In this document: piece after piece, positions 1 to 7,429 of the stretch
Position numbering within the stretch: the first letter of the stretch is position 1
How the letters are laid out: each line of letters opens with the position of its first letter
Assembly (NCBI GenBank): GCA_900555515.1
Contig: USLO01000025.1
Location: forward strand, 1-14,781
From: an uncultured Collinsella sp.
Lineage (GTDB): Bacteria > Actinomycetota > Coriobacteriia > Coriobacteriales > Coriobacteriaceae
Length of the DNA: 14,781 nucleotides
Direction of reading: 5' to 3'
Notes under the pieces: model-generated
What the model saw: only the letters and a program-made list of their open reading frames with translations
The model's database searches: none
What the model was told of the DNA's origin: nothing
Made by a program: the position numbers and the translations under genes

Positions 1-117
1 GCTCACGGCCTTGCCGCTCACGCGCACGCGCTTCTCGCTCTCCCCCACGCTCGACAAAAAGTCCTGGGTCTCGGACGTGGCCGCTTCGGTTGCGGGCGTT
101 GCTTTCATCTCGCTCAT
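1..117 (-). CDS. pstB: Phosphate ABC transporter ATP-binding protein PstB (N-terminal fragment)
   Basis: The first 39 codons of a minus-strand gene are visible before the window ends. The ATG at 117 overlaps the pstA stop codon in an ATGA arrangement, and AAGGAAG lies about 11 nt upstream, so this start is well supported. The visible peptide (MSEMKATPATEAATSE...) is hydrophilic and rich in Ser, Thr and Glu, with no ABC motif yet, so it is an N-terminal extension ahead of the ATPase core. The identification rests on position: in pst operons the gene after pstA is nearly always pstB, the cytoplasmic ATPase that powers phosphate import. The Walker A motif should appear just outside the window. 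The fragment itself carries no family signature. Confidence 0.75.
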   Translation of the reverse strand, partial: MSEMKATPATEAATSETQDFLSSVGESEKRVRVSGKAVS

Positions 118-1040
118 TCGGCCGTCATCTTCCTTGCCAGTTGCTTGCCCACGATACGGGCGACCACGTTAAACAGCAGCACGCAAATCATCAACAGCGC
201 CGCGGTGCCCCAGACGATCTGCTGGGCCTCGGGGCTGCCCTCGCCATAGATCTTGTAAATGTGCACGGCGAGCGACTCACCGGGGCGGAACACGTTCCAG
301 GCGCAGGTGGGGCTCGACAGGTTGAAGCTCAAGAAGTTCAGGCGAACCGGCGAGCTCATACCCGAGGTAAAGAGCAATGCTGCGGCCTCGCCAAAGACAC
401 GGCCGGCCGAAAGCACGATGCCGGTCACGATGGCGGGCATGGCCTCGGGGATCAGGATGTGCAGCGTGGCTTCCCAGCGGGTGAGGCCCATAGCCAGACA
501 CGCATCGCGCTGGGCCTGCGGCACGTCCTCGAGCGCCTGTTGGATCACGCGCACCAGGATGGGGATGTTGAACATGGTGAGCGCGACGGCGCCGGAGATG
601 ATGGAGTACTTCCAGCCCAGCTGCACCGAGAACACCAGAAAGCCGAACATGCCGACGACGATGGAAGGCAGCGAGGATAGCGTCTCGATGGCGGTGGAGG
701 CGATGTCGCGGACGGGGCCGTCCGGCGCGTACTCAACCAGGAAGACCGCGCCGCCGAGGCTGATGGGCACCGAGATGATCAGGGTGATCAGCAGCAGGTA
801 GAACGAGTCGAACAGCTGGTAGAGCACGCCGCCCTGGGTTCCGTTGGCGCGCGCGGGCTGCGTGAGGAAGCCCGGTTGGAACAGCGTCGAGATGCCCTCG
901 AACAGGATGTAGGCCACCATGGAAACAACGATGAGCATGACAATGGCGACGATTGCCGTCAGCACGCCCGTGGCGAAGCGGTCCTGCTTTTGGACACGCC
1001 CGAGCCTCGCCTCGTCGATGTGGATACGCGTGCTAGCCAC
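114..1040 (-). CDS. pstA: Phosphate ABC transporter permease PstA
   Basis: A 308-residue inner-membrane permease, one of two channel subunits of the PstSCAB phosphate importer; the length is typical for PstA. Hydrophobic segments lie near residues 23-47, 80-103, 122-145, 148-168, 199-222 and 275-297. The cytoplasmic coupling loop that docks on the ATPase is at about 180-200 (ACLAMGLTRWEATLHILIPE), and the PstA/PstC-type stretch LPSIVVGMFGF is at 124-134. The motif GRVFGEAAALLFTSG (213-227) replaces the more common GRAIGETAALLLT. The start is GTG at 1040, which overlaps the end of pstC by 8 bp (GTGGCTAG), so the two are translationally coupled. The stop overlaps the pstB start. Confidence 0.95.
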   Translation of the reverse strand: MASTRIHIDEARLGRVQKQDRFATGVLTAIVAIVMLIVVSMVAYILFEGISTLFQPGFLTQPARANGTQGGVLYQLFDSFYLLLITLIISVPISLGGAVFLVEYAPDGPVRDIASTAIETLSSLPSIVVGMFGFLVFSVQLGWKYSIISGAVALTMFNIPILVRVIQQALEDVPQAQRDACLAMGLTRWEATLHILIPEAMPAIVTGIVLSAGRVFGEAAALLFTSGMSSPVRLNFLSFNLSSPTCAWNVFRPGESLAVHIYKIYGEGSPEAQQIVWGTAALLMICVLLFNVVARIVGKQLARKMTAE

Positions 1041-1941
1041 GAGCCTTCGCCCCCTTGCGGCCGATAAGGTGGATGATCAGGATGAAGATGAGACTCATGC
1101 CCATCAGCAGCAGGCCGAGCGCCCACAGAACATCGTCTTGGGCCGAGCCCTCGGCATAGACTGCCATGGACGTGGTGAGCGTGGTGGTGATGGTCGAAGC
1201 CGGCGACAGCAGCGACGTCGGCATGGCCTCGATGCCGCCGATGACCATGCGCACGGCGAGCGTCTCGCCAAAGGCGCGGGTCATGCCCAAGATAACCGCG
1301 GTCATGAGCGACGGCATGGCGGACTTGAGCACCACGTGCCAGATGGTCTGCCAGCGGGTGTAGCCCAGCGCGAGCGAGCCCTGGCGGTAGCCGTCGGGCA
1401 CGGCGCGCAGGCCATCGACCGAAAGCGTGGTCATCGTCGGCAGAATCATGACCGCCAGCACGATGGCGCCGGGCAAGATGCCCAGGCCCGTGCTCACGTG
1501 GAAAACGCTCTTCATAAGACCGACGACAACGTGAAAGCCGATCAAGCCAAAGACGACCGAGGGAATACCGGTCAAAAGCTCAATAAGCGGCTGAAAAACC
1601 TTGGAACCAAACTTAGGCTGGATCTCGACCGCAAAGATGGCAGAGCCGATGGCGATGGGCAGCGCGATGAGCGTGGAGAGCACCATGACCGCAAACGAGG
1701 TGACGATCAGGGGCAGGGCGCCGGTGTAGGGCAGGCCGTTTTTGGCCGTGTTGGCCAGGTCCCACTTGGTGCCGGTGAAGAACTCGACGACCGAGACGCC
1801 GTCCTTGATAAAAGCCGAGAGGCCCTTTTGGGCGACCATAAAGATGAGCGCGGCAACGACAAGCGTCACGAGCGCAACGCACGCGCCCGTGACGCCCAGG
1901 CCCACGTTCTCAAGGTCGCGCTTTGGCAGCTGTTTTGCCAT
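1033..1941 (-). CDS. pstC: Phosphate ABC transporter permease PstC
   Basis: A 302-residue permease that pairs with PstA to form the phosphate channel. Six hydrophobic segments are visible (about 14-37, 75-106, 120-142, 153-172, 208-232 and 270-294). The coupling loop is GSLALGYTRWQTIWHVVL (188-205), followed by the PstC signature TRAFGETLAVRMVIG (221-235). A long periplasmic stretch (about 40-70) between the first two helices is usual for PstC. The ATG at 1941 is preceded by GGAAAGG at a good distance. The gene begins 24 bp after the pstS stop, overlaps pstA by 8 bp, and clearly belongs to one operon. The order pstS-pstC-pstA-pstB assigns C before A, and the motifs agree. Confidence 0.95.
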   Translation of the reverse strand: MAKQLPKRDLENVGLGVTGACVALVTLVVAALIFMVAQKGLSAFIKDGVSVVEFFTGTKWDLANTAKNGLPYTGALPLIVTSFAVMVLSTLIALPIAIGSAIFAVEIQPKFGSKVFQPLIELLTGIPSVVFGLIGFHVVVGLMKSVFHVSTGLGILPGAIVLAVMILPTMTTLSVDGLRAVPDGYRQGSLALGYTRWQTIWHVVLKSAMPSLMTAVILGMTRAFGETLAVRMVIGGIEAMPTSLLSPASTITTTLTTSMAVYAEGSAQDDVLWALGLLLMGMSLIFILIIHLIGRKGAKARG

Positions 1942-1965
1942 TGCAAACCTTTCCGGGGCGATTAC

Positions 1966-2907
1966 TTATTTAGCGGAGACCTTGCCGCTGGCGTCCTTGA
2001 CGACCTTCATGGCAGAGACGGGGATGAAGCCCTGCTCCTCGACGAGCTTGCCCTGGACGTCGTCGGAGAGCATAAACTCCAGGAAGGCCTTGGTGGCCTC
2101 GTCGGCGTCCTTGGAGCAGTACATGTGCTCGGTCGCCCAGATCTTGAAGGAGTCGTCGGTGACGTTCTTGCTCTTGGGCTCGACGCCCTCGACCTTGATG
2201 GCGTTGAACTTGGAGTCATCGAAGTGCGAGAAGTCGAGGTAGGAGATGGCGTTGTCGGTACTGCCCATCTGAGTCTGGACATCGCCGGACTTGTCGAGCT
2301 CGGCGTCGCCCTTAAAGTCGACGGCCTCGTCGCCAAAAACGGCGGCCTCGAAGGTGGCACGGGTGCCGGAGCCAGCCTTGCGGTTGAGAACGACGATCTT
2401 GACGTCGTCGCCGCCGACCTCCTTCCAGTTGGTGATCTGGCCGGAGAAGATACCCTTGAGCTGCTCGAGGGACAGGTCGTCGACCGTCACGTTCTTGGAG
2501 ACGACGGGACCCATGCCAACGACGGCGACCTCGTGGTCGACGAGATTCTTGACCTGGTCGGCCTCGAGCTTGGTCTCGGCGAAGACGTCGGAGTTACCGA
2601 TGGTGACGGTGCCAGCGGCGACAGCGGTCAGACCCTTGCCCGAACCGTTGCCCGAGCCGGAGATGGAGACGTCGGGGTTGGCATCCATGAACTTCTCGGC
2701 AGCAGCCTCGACGAGAGCCTGGAACGAGGAGGCACCGTCGTAGGTCACCTCGCCGGAGACGGACTCGGCAGTAGCAGCGGCGCTACCCTTGTCGGCGGCG
2801 TCGGATGCGCCGGAGCCGCCGCAACCAACGAGACCGAGACCGACGATGCTGGCAAAACCACCAGCGAGGCCGAGGAACTGACGACGAGAATAAGCCTGAT
2901 CGAGCAT
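1966..2907 (-). CDS. pstS: Phosphate-binding lipoprotein PstS, Tat-type signal peptide
   Basis: The extracytoplasmic phosphate receptor of the PstSCAB importer, 313 residues. I place the start at ATG 2907 (MLDQAYSRRQF), with AAAGGAAG just upstream; an open frame 30 codons longer exists but lacks a comparable ribosome site. The N-terminus has a twin-arginine motif SRRQFLG (7-13), a hydrophobic stretch, and a lipobox LVGC with the lipidated Cys at 29, followed by a Gly/Ser/Ala-rich linker. Binding-protein signatures follow: GSGNGSGKGL (84-93), FSGQITNWKEVGG (154-166) and the phosphate-contacting GSGTR (179-183). The protein should therefore be exported, lipidated and held on the outer face of the membrane. 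Phosphate-starvation control is expected of the family; I found no convincing PHO box. Confidence 0.95.
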   Translation of the reverse strand: MLDQAYSRRQFLGLAGGFASIVGLGLVGCGGSGASDAADKGSAAATAESVSGEVTYDGASSFQALVEAAAEKFMDANPDVSISGSGNGSGKGLTAVAAGTVTIGNSDVFAETKLEADQVKNLVDHEVAVVGMGPVVSKNVTVDDLSLEQLKGIFSGQITNWKEVGGDDVKIVVLNRKAGSGTRATFEAAVFGDEAVDFKGDAELDKSGDVQTQMGSTDNAISYLDFSHFDDSKFNAIKVEGVEPKSKNVTDDSFKIWATEHMYCSKDADEATKAFLEFMLSDDVQGKLVEEQGFIPVSAMKVVKDASGKVSAK

Positions 2908-3103
2908 GATCTTCCTTTCGTACATGCGACTCGCGGGCACCCTGCCCGCTTTGCTGTTTGGAAAGATACGACCCCGACCGGGCAGCACCCGCGCCAACTG
3001 CGGTTTCTTACGGGCATTTGATAAACCCTTACCGCAAGCGCGGCAGGGCTTTACAAACGAATAACAATCCAGCTGACATGCATGGCCCGCCTTTTACACC
3101 GAT
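2908..3103 (-). other. Leader and promoter region of the pst operon
   Basis: This 196-bp gap between pstS and the upstream terminator must hold the pst promoter. No clean -35/-10 pair stands out on the minus strand. Two plus-strand CTTAC words at 3007-3011 and 3028-3032 are 21 bp apart. That is about two 11-bp PHO-box periods, but the repeats are too short to call a PhoP/PhoB site. A loose inverted repeat (GCGGT...ACCGC) surrounds them. Nothing else is recognisable here. Confidence 0.3.
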
Positions 3104-3180
3104 AAAAAAAGAAGTTGCGGTGAAATAGTTCCTGTTTGGCTGTTAGGCAGCCGATTCTAGGAACTATTCCACCGCAACTT
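3104..3180 (-). terminator. Long palindrome with T run ending the dipeptidase transcript
   Basis: The arms at 3112-3134 and 3158-3180 pair over about 22 bp (outer arm AAGTTGCGGTGAAATAG). A second small stem, GGCTG/CAGCC, sits at the tip. On the minus strand the hairpin is followed by TTCTTTTTTT (3111-3104), so it looks like an intrinsic terminator 22 nt after the dipeptidase stop codon, insulating pst. The one imperfect pair in the outer arm is a G-U wobble in minus-strand RNA but A-C in plus-strand RNA, which fits function in minus-strand RNA. A related palindrome lies at 6387-6453. Confidence 0.75.
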
Positions 3181-3202
3181 AGATTGGCAAAACGCCGCAA
3201 CC

Positions 3203-4639
3203 TTAAAGTTCGAGCTCGTTGAGCCTTAAGATCGCAACAATATAGATCTTGAGCGCTTGCTTGAGCTGTTCCTCGTTGGCACACTCGTTGGGGCCGTGCA
3301 TCTGGCCGCCCCACGCGGGCAGCTCCAGGCCGGTCTCCTCAGGGCCAAACGAGACGGCGCGGGCAAAGTTGCGCGCGTACGTGCCGCCGCCCATGGCAAA
3401 AGGCTCGGCATGCTTACCCGTAAACTCGTTATAGGTGTCAATCAGCGCCTTCACGGCCGGATCATCGGCAGAGACCGAGAACGGCACCTTGGCACGACCC
3501 AGCTGGTACGTCACGCCAAAGCGGCCGACGAGCGGCTCGAGCTGTTCGCAAATGGTATCGGCACTCGTGCTGTCGGGGAAGCGCACGTCGATGACCTGCT
3601 CAATATGGCCATCCGCCACGCGAATGACGCCAGCGTTGCAGGTAAGCGGGCCAAACGCCGGACTCGTCGCATCGATACCCAGGCCGCGGCCATAGGCATC
3701 CGAATGCACAAAGGCCAGGAACTTGACGAACTCGTGCTCGGCAGGCGTCAGCAGGCGCTCGTCGCGTGCACCAAACGCGTCCTCGGCCTCGCGCAGATAC
3801 GCCACGATCAGGCCGACGGCGTTGATGGTGCCCTCAGGCATCGAAGCGTGGCCGCCAATACCGTGGGCGAAAATCTGCGCATGGCCATTATCAAGCGCCG
3901 TGATCTCCAGGCGGTCGGCGTTCTCGACCGGCGCCGGCAGCTCATCGGCGGCAATCGCGAGCTCGCAGATAGACTGCGACGGAATGGCGTTGCTCGCCTC
4001 GGCACCGCTCCAGGACACAATGCGCCCGCCGTCAATCTTGGAACTCACGAACGTCGCCCCAAACTGGCCCTTCTCGGCATTGCAGACCGGGAACTCGGCA
4101 TCAGGCGTAAACAGAAAGTCGGGGTTCGCGTGGTTCTCCAAATAATGGTGAACGTCGGACATGCCCACTTCCTCATCGCAGCCCAGCAGCGCGCGGAAGG
4201 TGTAGCGCGGAACAATGCCGTGCTTGAGCAGGTACGCGCCGGCATAAAGCGACAGCACTGCCGGGCCCTTGTCGTCGATCACGCCGCGACCGAGCAACCA
4301 GCCCTCGCGACGCCCCATCGCGAACGGATCGGTGTTCCAGCCAGGGCCGGCGGGAACCACGTCCACGTGGCAGATAGTCGCGAGCTGCTTGTCGCCGCGG
4401 CCCGGGATATCGGCGATTCCCACATAGCCCTCGTCGTCGCTCGTCTGATAGCCGAGCTTTTGCGCGATGCCGAGCGCGCAATCGAGCGCGTCACGGACCG
4501 GGCGGCCAAACGGCGCGCCAGGCTCCGCATCGGCGGCAACGGCCACGGACGGATAGCTAACCAGCTGTTCGATATCGGCGACGACATCTTCCCAGACCTC
4601 GTCGACATACTCGGTAACGCTCTGCTCCACCTGATTCAT
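3203..4639 (-). CDS. M20-family dipeptidase, PepV/Sapep-like
   Basis: A 478-residue cytoplasmic zinc peptidase of the M20 family, closest in pattern to PepV and Sapep enzymes that hydrolyse dipeptides, including beta-Ala-Xaa types. The metal and catalytic residues are in order: HVDVVPAG (His91, Asp93), GRGVIDDKGP (Asp122), CDEEVG with catalytic Glu156 and metal Glu157, TPDAEFP (Asp180), and a C-terminal MHGPNE (His448). The middle domain carries HGIGGHAS, typical of the lid/dimer domain. AMGGGTYARN near the C-terminus is also PepV-like. The start at ATG 4639 has the strong site AAGGAGGT seven nt upstream; the frame is open 15 codons further but without a site. It lies 54 bp after the HAD gene with no terminator between, so co-transcription is likely. 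The exact substrate is not determinable. Confidence 0.88.
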   Translation of the reverse strand: MNQVEQSVTEYVDEVWEDVVADIEQLVSYPSVAVAADAEPGAPFGRPVRDALDCALGIAQKLGYQTSDDEGYVGIADIPGRGDKQLATICHVDVVPAGPGWNTDPFAMGRREGWLLGRGVIDDKGPAVLSLYAGAYLLKHGIVPRYTFRALLGCDEEVGMSDVHHYLENHANPDFLFTPDAEFPVCNAEKGQFGATFVSSKIDGGRIVSWSGAEASNAIPSQSICELAIAADELPAPVENADRLEITALDNGHAQIFAHGIGGHASMPEGTINAVGLIVAYLREAEDAFGARDERLLTPAEHEFVKFLAFVHSDAYGRGLGIDATSPAFGPLTCNAGVIRVADGHIEQVIDVRFPDSTSADTICEQLEPLVGRFGVTYQLGRAKVPFSVSADDPAVKALIDTYNEFTGKHAEPFAMGGGTYARNFARAVSFGPEETGLELPAWGGQMHGPNECANEEQLKQALKIYIVAILRLNELEL

Positions 4640-4693
4640 GGACGACCTCCTTACCAATGAGCGGCGAGCGTGCCCGCCCCTCATATCAAATAC

Positions 4694-5356
4694 TTATATA
4701 GCGAAAAGTTTAGCAAGCTCAGCCACCGAGTGCACCACCGCATCGGCGCCCGCCGCCTCGTGCTCCCCCGGCGCCGCCGCACCCGAATAAATGCCGATGC
4801 ACGGTACGCCCATCGCGTGCGCGCCCTCAACGTCGTTAAAGCGGTCGCCGATCATCACGGCCTCGTCCGCGACCGCACCCAAGGCCGCCAACGCATCGCG
4901 GACCGAATCGGCCTTGGTCTCGCGCCCCCGCGGCGGATTCATGCCAACCACCGCCTCAAATTGAGAAAGCCCCAGCTCATGCACCATGCTGACACACTTT
5001 GCCTCCATGCGCGACGTCGCGACGGCCATGCGATGACCCTGTGCCGCCAAGCCATCAAGCAGCGCGGGGATTCCGTCGAACACGGGATACTCTTCCGGTC
5101 CCAGCTCATCGAAGAAGGCACGGTACTCGTCGGCCACCACAAGCGACTCCTCGCGCGAGAAGCCATAAAAGTCGTGAAAGCTCTTCCACAGGGGCGGCCC
5201 GATCATACGGCGCAGGTCACCCATCTGCGCTTCCGAAAACCCGCGCGCGGCGAGCGTCTTGCGCGTCGAGGCCATCACCGCCCGACCCGTATCGGCCACC
5301 GTTCCATCGAAATCAAACAGCACGACCGGCCGCCTGCATATCTCCAGTGCCTCCAT
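4694..5356 (-). CDS. HAD-superfamily hydrolase, phosphoglycolate-phosphatase-like
   Basis: A 220-residue soluble phosphatase of HAD subfamily IA. Motif I is FDFDGTVADTG (nucleophile Asp15, acid/base Asp17), motif II is VATSRME, the motif III lysine lies in GRETKADSV, and motif IV is MIGDRFNDVEGA. The helical insertion between motifs I and II is the size of a C1 cap. Gph/PpaX-like enzymes with this layout remove phosphate from small metabolites such as phosphoglycolate or nucleotides; the substrate cannot be read from sequence. I choose ATG 5356 because GGAAGAGGG lies six nt upstream. An ATG at 5362 and a GTG at 5389 are in frame but fit that site less well. The gene leads the likely two-gene operon with the dipeptidase and is divergent from degV. 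Confidence 0.85.
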   Translation of the reverse strand: MEALEICRRPVVLFDFDGTVADTGRAVMASTRKTLAARGFSEAQMGDLRRMIGPPLWKSFHDFYGFSREESLVVADEYRAFFDELGPEEYPVFDGIPALLDGLAAQGHRMAVATSRMEAKCVSMVHELGLSQFEAVVGMNPPRGRETKADSVRDALAALGAVADEAVMIGDRFNDVEGAHAMGVPCIGIYSGAAAPGEHEAAGADAVVHSVAELAKLFAI

Positions 5357-5405
5357 CGGCATCCCTCTTCCCCAGTTGATGATTTCCACACCGACACTTC
5401 AAACT

Positions 5406-5456
5406 GTTGACTATTCAACAATTGAACCTAGTAATGCGGAACGACTCTACTATACT
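5406..5456 (+). promoter_or_regulatory. Possible degV promoter with overlapping palindromic operator
   Basis: TTGACT at 5407-5412 is followed, 17 bp later, by AGTAAT at 5430-5435, a plausible sigma-70-like pair reading toward degV. The -35 lies inside two overlapping inverted repeats, GTTGA-ctat-TCAAC (5406-5419) and TTCAA-caa-TTGAA (5414-5426), as expected for a repressor site. TATACT at 5451-5456 is another possible -10. The same AT-rich block may also serve the divergent HAD gene. This is pattern matching only. Confidence 0.4.
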
Positions 5457-5512
5457 TGTCGCACTTTGCTCTCAGAAGGCGGCATGTAAACGCCCCAACG
5501 AAAGGTGCAATT

Positions 5513-6373
5513 ATGTCTTTTGCCATCATAACCGACTCCACGTCGGACATCTCCCCCGCCCGCGCCCAAGAGCTCGGCATTTACGTGATTCCGCTGCATG
5601 TGATTATCGAAGGCGAGGACCTGCTCGACCAGGTACAGATCACCGCCCAGGAGTACGTCGCCCGCATGGCCGGCTCCGAGCAGCTGCCGCACACCTCGCA
5701 GCCGAGCGCCGGCGAGTTCAAGGCGCTCTTTGACCGTGTGCTCGCCGACGGCCACGATAGCGCGATCTTTATCTCGCTGTGCAGCGAGTGGTCCGCCTGC
5801 TATTCCAATGCATGCCTGGTCGCCGATACCCACGAGCTCGACGTGCACTGCATCGACTCGCGCACCGGCTCGGGCGCCGAGGGTCTGTTGGTTGAGTACG
5901 CGCTCGCCATGCGCGAGGACGGCCGCAGCCTAGACGAGACCGAGGCTCAGATCCGCGCAACCCTGCCCGACGCCCACCTGCTGCTGATTCCCCGCACGCT
6001 CGAGAACCTGGTCAAAAACGGTCGCGCCCCCAAGCTCGCCGGCCAGCTGACGCAGATGCTCAACATTCGCCTGGCCGTTTCGCCGGAGTGGCAGTCGGGC
6101 GAGATCAAGGCCATCAAGAAGGGTCGCGGCGCCAGGCGCATCGTCGCCAACACCATGGCAGATTGCCTCGCGTTTTTGGCCGAGCATCCGGGCTCGAGCG
6201 TGCGCGTGCTCACGACCGGTGCCGCCGAGGAGCAGGAGCTCGTCAACGAGGCGCTCGCGGGCCAGGACTACGTAGACGCCGGCACCGGCCCCATCGGCTG
6301 CACCATCGCGACCCACGTAGGCGTCGACGCCATCGCCATCAGCTACTGCCCCCGCTACCAGACAACTCGCTAG
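5513..6373 (+). CDS. DegV family (FakB-type) fatty-acid-binding protein
   Basis: A 286-residue soluble protein of the DegV family. Its members bind one fatty acid, and the FakB members present it to the FakA kinase for phosphorylation and entry into phospholipid synthesis. Family marks are ITDSTSDIS at the N-terminus, TSQPSAGEF (61-69), SLCSEWSACYSNA (88-100, at the place of the usual SLSSGLSGTYQSA), IDSRTGSGAEG (114-124) and LENLVKNGR (163-171). The C-terminal HVGVDA (268-273) sits where HxGPGA is usual, so the ligand-pocket residues differ somewhat from well-studied FakB proteins. The start at ATG 5513 has GAAAGGTG eight nt upstream; the frame is open further but without such a site. It is a single-gene unit; palindromes follow its stop. 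No FakA-like gene is in the window. Confidence 0.88.
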   Translation: MSFAIITDSTSDISPARAQELGIYVIPLHVIIEGEDLLDQVQITAQEYVARMAGSEQLPHTSQPSAGEFKALFDRVLADGHDSAIFISLCSEWSACYSNACLVADTHELDVHCIDSRTGSGAEGLLVEYALAMREDGRSLDETEAQIRATLPDAHLLLIPRTLENLVKNGRAPKLAGQLTQMLNIRLAVSPEWQSGEIKAIKKGRGARRIVANTMADCLAFLAEHPGSSVRVLTTGAAEEQELVNEALAGQDYVDAGTGPIGCTIATHVGVDAIAISYCPRYQTTR

Positions 6374-6386
6374 GGACGTCCACATC

Positions 6387-6453
6387 AGTTGCGGTGAAAT
6401 AGGGACTGTTTTTGGCTTATCAGCCGCCAATCAGTCTCTATTTCACCGCAACT
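6387..6453 (+). repeat. Palindromic repeat, AGTTGCGGTGAAATAG family
   Basis: The arms at 6387-6408 and 6432-6453 pair over 22 bp with one non-Watson-Crick position. The outer 16 bp match the palindrome at 3112-3180, while the inner six (GGACTG/CAGTCT) differ from it yet still pair. A small GGCT/AGCC stem forms the tip. The odd pair is G-U in plus-strand RNA, the direction of degV, which ends 13 nt earlier. There is no good T run, so a role in degV mRNA 3' end formation is inference. Confidence 0.8.
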
Positions 6454-6468
6454 TAGAAGCAGTTCATT

Positions 6469-6532
6469 TGGGACGGGGCTAAAGACTGGCATCAAACGTT
6501 TCAGACCAGTCTTTTTAGCCCCGTCCCATTTT
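6469..6532. terminator. Long GC-rich hairpin between converging degV and LOG genes
   Basis: The left arm at 6469-6489 (TGGGACGGGGCTAAA plus GACTGG) pairs with 6506-6528, interrupted only by a two-nt bulge. On the plus strand it is followed by a short ATTTT, so it could end degV transcription; on the minus strand it starts 11 nt after the LOG stop and may act on that transcript too. The upstream 13-mer GTTCATTTGGGAC (6462-6474) recurs at the queH 3' end. Confidence 0.6.
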
Positions 6533-6539
6533 ACCTACC

Positions 6540-7298
6540 CTATATCAGCCCACTCAGGGCAATGTCGACGGCTTCGTTGAGGTCGTCGGTGATGTGTACG
6601 AGCTCGGGATCGAGCGGACTGATCATACCGGCGTCCATCACCGGGCCGTTGAGCCAGTCGAACAGGCCCTGCCAGTACTCGGTGCCCACCAAAACGAGGG
6701 GCATGCGCTTGACCTTGTGCGTCTGCACCAGCGTGAGCACCTCGAACATCTCGTCGAGCGTACCAAAGCCTCCGGGAAACACGATGGCGCCCGAGCTGTA
6801 TTTGACGAACATGGTCTTGCGCACAAAGAAGTAACGGAAGTCCATGCCGAGGTTCACGTATTTGTTGAGCCCATGCTCGTGCGGCAATTCAATGCCCAGG
6901 CCAACTGACTTGCCATTGACACTCGCCGCTCCCCTGTTGGCCGCTTCCATGATGCCGGGGCCGCCACCGGTGATGACCGCCACGCCGCGCTGGGCAATCT
7001 TGCGCCCGACGGTGCGCGCCGCCTTGTAGAGCGGATCGGTCTTGGGCGTGCGGGCGCTACCGAAGATGGTCACCGCAGGTCCGAGCTCGGCAAGCGCGCC
7101 AAAGCCGTCGACAAACTCGGCCTGGATGCGCAGTACGCGCCATGGATCGGCATGCAGCCAGTCGGTCGACTCCTCGGGTGCCAGCAGGTTGGCGTAGGTG
7201 TTGTCCTTAGGAATCATGGGGCCGCGCATGACCACGGGACCGCGGCGGTACGTCTCGTCGTAGGCAGGCTCGCCCTCGACATTCTCGTTCTTAATCAT
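6540..7298 (-). CDS. LOG-family protein (TIGR00730-type nucleotide phosphoribohydrolase)
   Basis: A 252-residue cytosolic Rossmann-fold protein of the LOG (lonely guy) family. Characterised members cleave the N-glycosidic bond of nucleoside 5'-monophosphates, for example cytokinin ribotides or AMP, releasing the base and ribose 5-phosphate. The two family motifs are clear: GGGPGIMEAANRGA (111-124) and PGGFGTLDEMFE (175-186, catalytic Glu183), with the conserved Arg160-Lys161 pair in VRKTMF. An N-terminal extension of about 70 residues precedes the core, so the protein is longer than the usual 180-190-residue form. The start at ATG 7298 has AGGAG five nt upstream. The bacterial physiological substrate is uncertain. 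An intrinsic terminator lies immediately before the ribosome site, suggesting control by attenuation. Confidence 0.87.
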   Translation of the reverse strand: MIKNENVEGEPAYDETYRRGPVVMRGPMIPKDNTYANLLAPEESTDWLHADPWRVLRIQAEFVDGFGALAELGPAVTIFGSARTPKTDPLYKAARTVGRKIAQRGVAVITGGGPGIMEAANRGAASVNGKSVGLGIELPHEHGLNKYVNLGMDFRYFFVRKTMFVKYSSGAIVFPGGFGTLDEMFEVLTLVQTHKVKRMPLVLVGTEYWQGLFDWLNGPVMDAGMISPLDPELVHITDDLNEAVDIALSGLI

Positions 7299-7312
7299 GG
7301 GTGCTCCTATCG

Positions 7313-7362
7313 AGAAAAAGAAAAACGGGCGGGGTCGACGCCATGCGCCAAACACCCGCCCG
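7313..7362 (-). terminator. Intrinsic terminator directly upstream of the LOG ribosome binding site
   Basis: On the minus strand, the arms at 7362-7355 (CGGGCGGG) and 7333-7326 (CCCGCCCG) close a stem. It is followed at once by a T-rich run TTTTTCTTTTTCT (7325-7313). The AGGAG of the LOG gene starts only five nt later. It may simply end tgt transcription, but with no room for a start site between it and the LOG gene it must also lie in, or overlap, the LOG leader. Confidence 0.8.
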
Positions 7363-7429
7363 AACATCAACTATTCGGTATGGTACCCACGATGCATCAA
7401 GTGCTTGCAAGCTATCGGTCAGCGGTCGT

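Noticed and set aside
919..3021. A 700-codon plus-strand open frame across pstA, pstC and pstS
   Set aside because: It is the antisense of well-identified pst genes, has low-complexity Asp/Gly/Leu-rich translation and no ribosome site; long antisense frames are usual in GC-rich DNA.
3007..3032. PHO box upstream of pstS
   Set aside because: Only two five-base CTTAC words 21 bp apart; too little to distinguish from chance.
3257..4660. A 467-codon plus-strand open frame opposite the M20 dipeptidase
   Set aside because: The minus strand carries every M20 catalytic motif; this frame is a shadow.
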